5,621 nucleotides of DNA from Candidatus Nanohaloarchaea archaeon (GTDB lineage: Archaea > EX4484-52 > GLR71): assembly GCA_030636615.1 (NCBI GenBank), contig DAOVWP010000044.1:1-5621 (forward strand), written 5' to 3'. Both the position numbers and the translations under genes were made by a program. Positions 1-5,289 of this stretch are shown one piece after another. Position 1 is the first letter of the stretch, and each line of letters begins with the position of its first letter. The notes beneath the pieces are model-generated. The model did not search any database, had not been told where the DNA came from, and saw only the letters and a program-made list of their open reading frames with translations.

Positions 1-426
1 AAAAATGGCTTAAAATATATCAGCTACAAACCAGATGGAACTACTGAAGAGGGTAGTATGAAAATTGAGCTGTACTTCAAAAACAAGATCTCTGAGTACA
101 CAAACATATATGATGTAATAAAAACAGATATCATACGCCTCAAAACAAAGATGATTTCTCCCTATCTGGAAAAAGATGAATTCGAAAAATGGCTGAAAAA
201 ATTTGACAACAAAAAAAAAGGAATGATAGAATTCAAACTTAGTCTCCTCGACGATCTCGAATCATTCATACCTCAGGCAGAAGAACTTATCAAAAAATGC
301 CATTCAAACGAAGAAGATATATATCTTGAAGATCTTTATAAAAAAGCAAAAGATGCAAAAGAAGAACTTGAAAATCTGGAGAACAATATAACAAGACCAC
401 AGAGACTGATGTCTTACATACAATAG
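1..426 (+). CDS. Hypothetical charged helical protein, C-terminal part (5' end outside window)
   Basis: The reading frame is open from base 1 to a TAG at 424-426, so at least 141 residues are visible and the gene probably starts upstream of the window. An ATG at 58 preceded by GAGGG could be a start and would give 122 residues. However, the 19 codons before it read as ordinary protein (GLKYISYKPDGTTEEGS), so I favour an internal Met. The protein is rich in Lys and Glu, with almost no Gly or Pro after the first part, and looks mostly helical. The stretch encoded at about 280-400 (EELIKK, DLYKKAKDAKEELENLENN) has coiled-coil character. There is no signal peptide or membrane segment in the visible part, and I recognise no family. 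It converges on the minus-strand gene ending at 446, with 19 bases between the stops. It looks more A-rich than the rest of the window. Confidence 0.75.
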   Translation, partial: KNGLKYISYKPDGTTEEGSMKIELYFKNKISEYTNIYDVIKTDIIRLKTKMISPYLEKDEFEKWLKKFDNKKKGMIEFKLSLLDDLESFIPQAEELIKKCHSNEEDIYLEDLYKKAKDAKEELENLENNITRPQRLMSYIQ

Positions 427-445
427 AACACAAACTCACCAGACC

Positions 446-1060
446 CTATCTTAACCCATCTATAAGTTTAGACCTATTCTTTTCTGCATCACTGAACCAT
501 TCAAGAGATTCCTCGATTTTTTTCCGAAACTTCTCAGTCATATCAAGCTTTATTGTATTTTCAGACGAAGAATCAGACGCAAAGTATTCAGATGCCCTGG
601 AAAGTTCCTTAAGCGCATCGTACATCAATTTAACAGAGTCGGTCCTCCTGCGATTCTTTACCAAATCTGCCTTTGCAAACAGATCTTTCGCAGTATCGAA
701 ATACTTATCACCATAACTTACACTGACTGACGAATCAATCTCATCCTCACAGAACTGCAGCAGAAAATGCTGCATCCTATCAATCTCCCGATCAACAGCC
801 TTTAAATTGATATCAAGCTCAAGCCGATCATCAATAGAATTCTTCAAAAGCACCTTAACTCTTTGCATCATCCTGATACTTTTCCGCGTAAGATCAACCG
901 ATTCAATCCTGTTGGTATGCTTAAGAGAATCAGCCATAGAAAAATTATCCATAGCAGTAGCCTTGAGCATTCCGACATCATTCAGATGTGTCCGATCAAG
1001 CCATTCTCTATTCCTTTTATACTTCAATGCCACATACCTAAGAACACCCATAATCAACAT
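446..1060 (-). CDS. Hypothetical helical protein, last gene of the scpAB-rqcH unit
   Basis: The product is 204 residues, or 201 if the ATG at 1051 is used. It is soluble, with no membrane segment or signal peptide, and appears almost entirely helical. There is a basic N-terminal part (RYVALKYKRNREW), a central amphipathic stretch at about residues 55-105 (TRKSIRMMQRVKVLLKNSI, then a Leu/Asp/Arg-rich segment), and a C-terminal helical part with repeated Ala/Leu/Phe spacing (FDTAKDLFAKAD, ALKELSRASEYF, SLEWFSDAEKNRSKLIDGL). I do not recognise the family. An in-frame TGA lies just before the ATG at 1060, so only 1060 or 1051 can be starts; neither has a Shine-Dalgarno. It begins 21 bases after the rqcH stop in the same direction, so it is probably the distal gene of that operon. 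A T-rich box at 1073-1081 lies about 26 bases before 1051 and could be a weak internal TATA giving a leaderless MGVLR start. A link to chromosome folding or ribosome rescue would be inference from position only. Confidence 0.8.
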   Translation of the reverse strand: MLIMGVLRYVALKYKRNREWLDRTHLNDVGMLKATAMDNFSMADSLKHTNRIESVDLTRKSIRMMQRVKVLLKNSIDDRLELDINLKAVDREIDRMQHFLLQFCEDEIDSSVSVSYGDKYFDTAKDLFAKADLVKNRRRTDSVKLMYDALKELSRASEYFASDSSSENTIKLDMTEKFRKKIEESLEWFSDAEKNRSKLIDGLR

Positions 1061-1081
1061 TGTTCAAAATACTATTAAAAA

Positions 1082-2989
1082 CTATTTGAGGACAGATCCT
1101 TTTGCAGACGGGATCTTACTCGCAAACTCATCAACCCCAACTATATCAAGCACTTCCTTCTCTTCTTTTGAACACAGAGCATACAACTTCTTTTTTGCGG
1201 CAACCCCAACACTCTTCGCCTTATCCCGACCGGGAACAATAACAACCATTTTCTTTGTATGCTTTCCTATCGAATCCAAGGGCCACAGATTGACATAATT
1301 ATTTATCAACCCAAACGCAAGCTTAAGTTCAACATTATAATATTCCTTCTTCCCGTATATCATAAAAGAACCTTTTGATATAAATTCTCCTGATGGCGCC
1401 TCTTTCGATACCTGGTCAGGCCTTGCGCTAAACACATCAACACTGCCTACACCGATATTCCATGCTCTTGAATAACATGCGCCAAAAATCCCTGCTTCAT
1501 GAATACTTTTCTTTCCAACCACCTTGCCCTCAGATTTCACAACTACAAAAGGTGAACCGGCCAGCTCCGCATGTATAACCACATCATCAGTATTCATATG
1601 CTTCTTTATCAACCGCTCATTGCTCTTTGCATCTTTTCCTGCAACGCATACAAACCCTTCCGATGATATGAACCATCTGAATGAGTGATACCACTGTTGC
1701 TTTACTGGCGGCCTCAAGACCCTTTTTCTGGCTTTATCCTCAGCAGTCTTATCCCTACACTTGATTTCTTCTTCACTGTTCTTTTTTGACTTCTCAAGCC
1801 CGTCTATCTTCGCTTTATACTTCTTCATCTTTGAATAATACAGATCAGCAGACTTTGCCAGATTCTCCTCATAATACACATCAAGAACAAGATCATCATA
1901 CTTCAGTGACACAACTTTATCCTTAAGATCAATCCCGGTAATATTTGTACTCTCCTTACCCTTACCCTCAACCTTTTTCTTTACCTTTTCCCATCCATGC
2001 TTTGATGCAATATCCTTAAGCTGAGCAACAAGCTTTTCAATCTCGCCATAATGTGAATACACAGATTCCGCCTTCTTTTGCAGCTCATCAATACTGACAA
2101 GAAGACCTTTTAATCTGTTGTTCTGCACATTCAACCTGAGCTCAAGCTTGTCTTTACCAACTGCCTTTTTAACACTCTTGACAACTGCCATTTCCTTATC
2201 TAAAAGAAATGCAGAAGATAGAGCAGAATTAAAATCATCATATCTTTTAACAGATACATCCTTATACTTGCCTACCATAAACGGCAAAGCATCATTATCC
2301 ACAACATACGCATCAATCTTCTCGCAAAAAAGGGATTTTACAGACTTACAGACTTTACCGGCGCTAACCTTATCAAATTCGGAACACACAGTATTCTTAT
2401 CAATCCCTGAGCGAAACACTGCTTCCTCTGCAAACTTCCCTCCAAGACCCAACGCTCTGGCAAGAAACGGCACAATCTTCTTATCCGATTCCGACAGCGC
2501 ATCTGAAAACTCAGCAACCTTCATATCAACAGGAGATATTCTGGATGGCGGCAACTCATACACAAGACCAGACTTCAACTCCCGATCTTTCCAGCTCTGC
2601 GATGAGCGAAGAGATATGATCTTACCTTCTTTATCTGTAATTATGATATTTCCCTTGCTGAAAAGCTCAACAATGATATCAAAATCTCTTGTAGAGACCT
2701 TTATGATCCTCTCGAAATTGATCTGCTCAAAAGAACTGATTATCTGCCCGATAACCCTTTTGCGTATATGCATGCAATAAGCATTAGGTTCCGGCGAATG
2801 ATTGAGCGGCTTATTTGTATAGAAGATATAATTTTTACCAATCACAAGGGTACCTGAACCCTTTTGCGCAGAGTACAGGCTAAAATGCACCTCATCCATC
2901 TCAACATATACCTTCCTGATCTTCGATCTCTCAAGAACGCTAAACTCTTTCATGAGATAAAATATATCAAGACTTGACAGCTCTTCCAT
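1082..2989 (-). CDS. rqcH: RqcH / NFACT-family ribosome quality-control protein
   Basis: RqcH (NFACT, Rqc2/NEMF family) binds 50S subunits carrying stalled peptidyl-tRNA and, in studied members, recruits tRNA to add C-terminal residues that mark the nascent chain for degradation. I start it at 2989 (635 residues). GAGGAG sits 7 bases before this ATG, the start MEELSSLDI matches the family N-terminus, and the open frame upstream to 3052 overlaps scpB and adds only a basic unrelated stretch. NFACT-N occupies the N-terminal part with Asp8 (equivalent to yeast Rqc2 Asp9) conserved. A helix-hairpin-helix-like segment is at about 173-197 (FLARALGLGGKFAEEAVFRSG). Two long helical coiled-coil arms are at about 260-331 and 374-416. 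NFACT-R begins near 431 with WYHSFRWF, followed by GKDAKSNERLIKKHM, HAELAGSPFVVVK, SRAWNIG, DQVSKEAPSGEF and KGSFMIYGKKEY, a textbook archaeal set. The usual Asp-Arg pair near residue 97 reads Glu93-Arg94. Only 4 bases separate it from the scpB stop, so translational coupling is likely. Confidence 0.97.
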   Translation of the reverse strand: MEELSSLDIFYLMKEFSVLERSKIRKVYVEMDEVHFSLYSAQKGSGTLVIGKNYIFYTNKPLNHSPEPNAYCMHIRKRVIGQIISSFEQINFERIIKVSTRDFDIIVELFSKGNIIITDKEGKIISLRSSQSWKDRELKSGLVYELPPSRISPVDMKVAEFSDALSESDKKIVPFLARALGLGGKFAEEAVFRSGIDKNTVCSEFDKVSAGKVCKSVKSLFCEKIDAYVVDNDALPFMVGKYKDVSVKRYDDFNSALSSAFLLDKEMAVVKSVKKAVGKDKLELRLNVQNNRLKGLLVSIDELQKKAESVYSHYGEIEKLVAQLKDIASKHGWEKVKKKVEGKGKESTNITGIDLKDKVVSLKYDDLVLDVYYEENLAKSADLYYSKMKKYKAKIDGLEKSKKNSEEEIKCRDKTAEDKARKRVLRPPVKQQWYHSFRWFISSEGFVCVAGKDAKSNERLIKKHMNTDDVVIHAELAGSPFVVVKSEGKVVGKKSIHEAGIFGACYSRAWNIGVGSVDVFSARPDQVSKEAPSGEFISKGSFMIYGKKEYYNVELKLAFGLINNYVNLWPLDSIGKHTKKMVVIVPGRDKAKSVGVAAKKKLYALCSKEEKEVLDIVGVDEFASKIPSAKGSVLK

Positions 2990-2993
2990 AATC

Positions 2994-3734
2994 CTACTCC
3001 TCTTCCCTTTTCTCAGGATCTTCCCCAGAAAGTATCTCCATCTCTTCCTCAATCGTCATAATCCCAAGTTCTTTTTTCCTTTTCTCGACCTCACTCCGCA
3101 ACTTAGGATCAAGTCCTCCGATCTTCACTTTCTCCGATCGCCCACCGCAAAATCCTTCATCTGGCACAATACTTTCTTTTCCCCTGACATCACCGGCAGA
3201 CATATCATCCTGATCAAGAAACTTTTCTATTGCAGGCATTTTCTGGAAATACAACCGAAGTTCTTCAGGATTATCAAGCCCGAAATAATCCAGGAATTTT
3301 CTGGTTATACTTATAACCTTGCTGTGTCCTTTCGACTGTCTTGACACGAACCCTTTTTCCTCCAGCTCACTCAGATGATCATACGCCCTGTTCCCCCTTA
3401 TTGTAATGACTCTGCTCTGCTTAACAGGATTTTTATAAGCAATTACAGACAGCGTCTGCAACACACCTCTATTGAAATCCTGATGTGGCGCCAGTCTGGA
3501 AACATGTTCCATGTACTCTTTCTTGACCCGCAACTCATATGTTCCCTTAATCTCATTCATATGAACCATTATACCATGATCATCATAATCTTCTTTCATA
3601 GAACTGATAACCTTTTCAACTTCGGCTCTTGGGATATGGACAATATCAGAAATCTCATCCACACTAAGCGGCTTTGAAGAGACAAAAAGCGCAGCCTCAA
3701 CAATATTTTTCTTATCCTGAAACTCAGCACCCAT
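2994..3734 (-). CDS. scpB: ScpB, winged-helix subunit of the SMC-ScpAB complex
   Basis: ScpB dimers bind the middle of the kleisin ScpA and help the SMC-ScpAB complex compact and segregate chromosomes. The 246-residue product shows the two winged-helix domains of the family: WH1 at about 8-78 (IVEAALFVSSKPLSVDEIS, then GTYELRVKKEY) and WH2 at about 89-152. WH2 carries the hallmark LQTLSVIAYKNPVKQSRV followed by IRG, LSELEEKGFVSR and KFLDYFGL. After about residue 170 comes a charged tail of some 75 residues ending in a Glu/Lys-rich segment (EVEKRKKELG, EDPEKREEE), likely disordered or helical and longer than in minimal ScpB proteins. It lies 10 bases after scpA, fitting co-expression in a complex. 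The start has no Shine-Dalgarno (TCCTGTGTT before ATG). Re-initiation from scpA is likely; a box ATATATTTAA about 29 bases upstream, inside the end of scpA, might act as an internal TATA, but this is weak. Confidence 0.95.
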   Translation of the reverse strand: MGAEFQDKKNIVEAALFVSSKPLSVDEISDIVHIPRAEVEKVISSMKEDYDDHGIMVHMNEIKGTYELRVKKEYMEHVSRLAPHQDFNRGVLQTLSVIAYKNPVKQSRVITIRGNRAYDHLSELEEKGFVSRQSKGHSKVISITRKFLDYFGLDNPEELRLYFQKMPAIEKFLDQDDMSAGDVRGKESIVPDEGFCGGRSEKVKIGGLDPKLRSEVEKRKKELGIMTIEEEMEILSGEDPEKREEE

Positions 3735-3744
3735 AACACAGGAT

Positions 3745-4494
3745 TTAATCAGAAACAGTTAAATATATCTCCCCGAAAAGTTCATCCTGCCTGAAAGACA
3801 CCCTTTCCTGACTATAGAGATGAAGAAGTGATGCAAACTGTCTTAATTTCTCCTCAGACCCGAGATTTCTTGTAAAATGTGAAAAATACGCAACCTTTGC
3901 CCCTGCAAGAGTCCGGTTCAATACAGAATAAAATTCTTCAATACACCCGCTCAGATCCTCTCCTTTCAACTCAATTGAAAAATCTTTCCGATCAACCCTT
4001 CTAACAGTGACTTTCATAGCTTTCTCAAGAGCTTCTACAAGATCATCAAGCGCAATCTTCCCTTTGGGAGTCCTTTTAAGAGGCACAGACAGAGGAGGTA
4101 TATTGATGCCTTTCAGATCTTCTCCGGATATCTCATTAATATCATCTTTCACAGCAAAAAAATCATTCTCTTCCACATCACCGGTATCTACTACAGATTC
4201 TTCCCCTTTGAGACTATCAACTTTCATCCGAAAGATTATCGCAGCCACAAGAAGAATCTTTGCAGGAATCCTCAACTCATCTCTGCTGAGTGTACGGACA
4301 TACTTCATAAACCTCTCGGAAAGTACAGTAAGATCAATATCCCATGAATCCATATCACCGCTCAACTCAAGAAGAAGTTCCTGCCACGACCCTGTAATCA
4401 TAAGGTTTACTACCCGCTCGCTGTCAACAACCTTGTCAGGACTGGTATATATATCATCAAATCTGATCTGCACAGACTCGGCAAAAGGTGTCAT
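3745..4494 (-). CDS. scpA: ScpA, kleisin subunit of the SMC-ScpAB complex
   Basis: ScpA is the kleisin that bridges SMC heads and is held by ScpB in the archaeal and bacterial chromosome condensation complex. The 249-residue product has a typical N-terminal domain: WQELLLELSGDMDSWDIDL at 37-55, SERFMKYV, then LRIPAKILLVAAIIFRMK at 74-91, the helical block seen throughout archaeal ScpA. A low-conservation acidic linker follows (about 96-125). Then come IPPLSVPLKRTPKGKIALDDLVEALEKAM at about 132-160 and a C-terminal winged helix from about 180 that binds the SMC head, ending FASLLHLYSQERVSFRQDELFGEIYL. No SMC gene is in the window, so the third subunit must be encoded elsewhere. No Shine-Dalgarno precedes the ATG, but a BRE/TATA lies about 27 bases upstream, which points to a leaderless mRNA and makes this the first gene of the scpA-scpB-rqcH unit. 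Confidence 0.94.
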   Translation of the reverse strand: MTPFAESVQIRFDDIYTSPDKVVDSERVVNLMITGSWQELLLELSGDMDSWDIDLTVLSERFMKYVRTLSRDELRIPAKILLVAAIIFRMKVDSLKGEESVVDTGDVEENDFFAVKDDINEISGEDLKGINIPPLSVPLKRTPKGKIALDDLVEALEKAMKVTVRRVDRKDFSIELKGEDLSGCIEEFYSVLNRTLAGAKVAYFSHFTRNLGSEEKLRQFASLLHLYSQERVSFRQDELFGEIYLTVSD

Positions 4495-4517
4495 ATAAAG
4501 AGTATTAAATCTCTAAG

Positions 4518-4533
4518 TATATTAACATTTCGG
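4518..4533 (-). promoter_or_regulatory. BRE/TATA promoter of scpA (predicted leaderless)
   Basis: On the minus strand the sequence reads CCGAAA (BRE-like, 4533-4528), two bases, then TTAATATA (TATA-like, 4525-4518). The TATA centre is about 27 bases from the scpA ATG at 4494, the usual archaeal TATA-to-start-site distance, so transcription should begin at or next to the ATG. The absence of a Shine-Dalgarno before scpA fits this. The same CCGAAA-plus-TATA arrangement recurs at 4721-4736. Confidence 0.6.
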
Positions 4534-4561
4534 TTTATACTTAATATTCCAATTTAATATT

Positions 4562-4567
4562 AAAAAA
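4562..4567 (-). terminator. T6 tract, possible terminator of the candidate ncRNA
   Basis: Six consecutive T on the minus strand, followed by AATATTAAATT, lie downstream of the paired region and just before the scpA promoter. Archaeal RNA polymerase commonly terminates at such T-runs without needing a hairpin. Its placement between two predicted units is what supports it; the run itself is short in an A+T-rich background. Confidence 0.35.
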
Positions 4568-4579
4568 TTAGGGGGGGGT

Positions 4580-4668
4580 AATGGAAGGGTTTTAGAATTA
4601 GCGACCAAAACGCTTTGTGTCAGATATGTTCCCTCAACTTTGTTTCGATTTCAAAAAGCCCTTCCATT
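4580..4668. repeat. Inverted repeat, 10 + 4 bp arms
   Basis: The left arm AATGGAAGGGTTTT at 4580-4593 and the right arm AAAAGCCCTTCCATT at 4654-4668 are complementary except for one extra G at 4658. About 60 bases lie between the arms. This is the closing stem of the candidate RNA; as DNA it could also be the ends of a tiny non-autonomous element, but no target-site duplication is visible beside it. Confidence 0.8.
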
Positions 4669-4720
4669 GATTAAATGATAATTTGGGGTTGGATTATAAA
4701 ACTTAATTAATCAAGTAGAG

Positions 4721-4736
4721 TATATATAAATTTCGG
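4721..4736 (-). promoter_or_regulatory. BRE/TATA promoter of the candidate ncRNA
   Basis: The minus strand reads CCGAAA (4736-4731) followed directly by TTTATATATA (4730-4721), close to the ideal archaeal BRE-TATA. It shares AACCGAAAT and ATATAC with the scpA promoter. The predicted start is near 4699. The box is embedded in an AT palindrome (TATATAA at 4723-4729 and TTATATA at 4737-4743 around ATTTCGG), but only the minus direction has a BRE-like flank. Confidence 0.6.
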
Positions 4737-4759
4737 TTATATAAAATATACTTAGAAAA

Positions 4760-4936
4760 TCAAACATTCTGGGAACTCCACCCAAAAAGACTCTGAGCGC
4801 ACTTATTTTTATATCTGCACCCGCCAAGCGCAGTCCCTGAAAAACATGGAGCAATGTCACAATACACCACAGGGACAAAATCTCCGCCAAGAAGCGGACA
4901 CTTCCTCTTGCCACACTTATGCTCCACCTGTGCCAT
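4760..4936 (-). CDS. Six-cysteine small protein (58 residues), unrecognised
   Basis: ATG at 4936 to TGA at 4762-4760 encodes 58 residues starting MAQVEHKCGKRKC. Cysteines lie at 8, 13, 26, 31, 40 and 46, giving three spaced pairs (CX4C, CX4C, CX5C) separated by Gly-rich and hydrophobic segments (PLLGGDFVPVVY, FSGTALGG). The even pairing suggests metal binding (zinc or iron-sulfur) or a disulfide-stabilised fold; His6 is a further possible ligand. It has no membrane segment or signal peptide, so a cytoplasmic metal-binding role is the simpler guess. There is no Shine-Dalgarno, but a TATA-like TTTTTATAA is centred about 27 bases upstream, as for scpA, implying a leaderless mRNA. The DNA here is visibly richer in G+C than the flanks, as expected for coding sequence in this A+T-rich spacer. 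A longer overlapping frame on the same strand (4953-4711) gives an implausible protein that runs through the next promoter. I do not recognise a family. Confidence 0.72.
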   Translation of the reverse strand: MAQVEHKCGKRKCPLLGGDFVPVVYCDIAPCFSGTALGGCRYKNKCAQSLFGWSSQNV

Positions 4937-4953
4937 AATTGAGTTTCAAGCAA

Positions 4954-4974
4954 CGAAATTATAAAAAGCTTTGC
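4954..4974. promoter_or_regulatory. Shared divergent BRE/TATA element
   Basis: On the + strand CGAAA (4954-4958) followed by TTATAAAA (4959-4966) lies about 29 bases before the ATG at 4992. On the minus strand the same box reads TTTTTATAA (4967-4959) with upstream GCAAAGC, about 27 bases before the ATG at 4936. One AT core therefore appears to serve two divergent leaderless genes. The + direction has the better BRE, matching the CGAAA seen at the other two promoters. Confidence 0.55.
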
Positions 4975-4991
4975 ACAGCTAATACTGAATT

Positions 4992-5246
4992 ATGGAAAAA
5001 AATAAACAAATCCTGGCTCTATTTACAACAGCAGGAATACTCCATGGTGTTGCTGCGCAACAGATTGTAGCAAGCCAAAACGGAGGCACCCTCATGCTTT
5101 CAAGTGTAGCCCTTGTTCTTTATGGTCTTATAACAATAAGCAACAGGTTCATAGAGCAAAGAGACACAAAAAAGTTATTTGGTCCGGGAATATGGCCATA
5201 TCTGACAGTTCTTCTGATCTCATGGATCATAAGCATGAATTTATAA
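4992..5246 (+). CDS. Small membrane protein, about three transmembrane segments, unrecognised
   Basis: The 84-residue product has hydrophobic segments at about 7-27 (ILALFTTAGILHGVAA), 32-50 (GTLMLSSVALVLYGLITIS) and 67-83 (IWPYLTVLLISWIISM). The first is the weakest, containing His and two Gln at its end. Between the second and third is a short charged loop (NRFIEQRDTKK) leading into LFGPGIWPY, where Gly-Pro-Gly should mark the membrane entry. Counting charges, the loop with Arg and Lys would be cytoplasmic. No catalytic motif is visible and the function is unknown. The start is supported by a BRE/TATA about 29 bases upstream and no Shine-Dalgarno, which suggests a leaderless transcript. It is divergent from the six-cysteine gene and lies 43 bases before aspS in the same direction; read-through into aspS is possible. 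Confidence 0.78.
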   Translation: MEKNKQILALFTTAGILHGVAAQQIVASQNGGTLMLSSVALVLYGLITISNRFIEQRDTKKLFGPGIWPYLTVLLISWIISMNL

Positions 5247-5250
5247 TATA
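5240..5250 (+). promoter_or_regulatory. Possible TATA box for aspS
   Basis: TTTATAATATA overlaps the stop codon of the membrane protein gene. It would place a transcript start near 5272, giving a leader of about 18 bases that contains GTGAG (5280-5284), a partial Shine-Dalgarno five bases before the aspS ATG. The upstream flank GCATGAA is a poor BRE, so this is tentative; a second box ATTATAGTA at 5262-5270 is an alternative. Confidence 0.3.
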
Positions 5251-5289
5251 AGTCAGTAGTGATTATAGTACAGCGAGCAGTGAGTAACT

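Larger units (their letters stand above)
4561..4699 (-). ncRNA. Candidate structured non-coding RNA upstream of scpA
   Basis: No convincing gene lies between scpA and the six-cysteine protein, yet this stretch has the parts of a small transcription unit on the minus strand. A strong BRE/TATA at 4721-4736 predicts a start near 4699, and a T6 run at 4567-4562 gives an exit. Between them is a long closing stem: AATGGAAGGG (4668-4659) pairs with its complement (4589-4580) over 10 bases. After a one-base bulge (C opposite 4658), TTTT pairs with AAAA (4 bp), and after a mismatch GAA pairs with TTC. Inside is a second hairpin, AGCG and CGCT around a 7-base loop TTTTGGT (4614-4600). No start codon lies near 4699, so a leaderless gene is not expected. 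It matches no tRNA, C/D or H/ACA box RNA that I can recognise. The ends are estimates (about 140 nt). It could instead be a scpA upstream regulatory element or a remnant of a mobile repeat. Confidence 0.4.

Noticed and set aside
807..1298. 163-residue + strand frame
   Set aside because: Antisense to the helical gene and the end of rqcH; Ser/Leu/Ile-rich shadow translation with no upstream signals. The 863-1078 frame is the same kind of shadow.
2118..2780. 220-residue + strand frame
   Set aside because: Antisense to conserved RqcH coding sequence; no family resemblance.
2990..3052. N-terminal extension of RqcH by 21 residues
   Set aside because: It overlaps scpB, is unrelated to the family N-terminus, and the ATG at 2989 has a proper GAGGAG.
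3375..3677. 100-residue + strand frame
   Set aside because: Antisense to the ScpB winged helices; no start signals.
4007..4498. 163-residue + strand frame
   Set aside because: Antisense to ScpA; Ser-rich shadow.
4619..4640. C/D or H/ACA guide RNA motifs (CTGA on the minus strand)
   Set aside because: No matching C box, no ACA at the end of the stem and no convincing kink-turn; one CTGA occurs easily by chance.
4579..4670. tRNA or degenerate tRNA in the spacer
   Set aside because: A 7-base loop on a 4-bp stem and a TTCGATT string look tRNA-like, but they lie on opposite strands: the loop reads as an anticodon loop only on the minus strand, TTCGATT only on the +. No D arm or proper T stem forms.
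4711..4953. 80-residue minus-strand frame overlapping the six-cysteine gene
   Set aside because: It is in another frame of the same DNA, its translation ends in a low-complexity tail (YITEIYIYST) encoded by a promoter, and its start has no promoter spacing or ribosome site.
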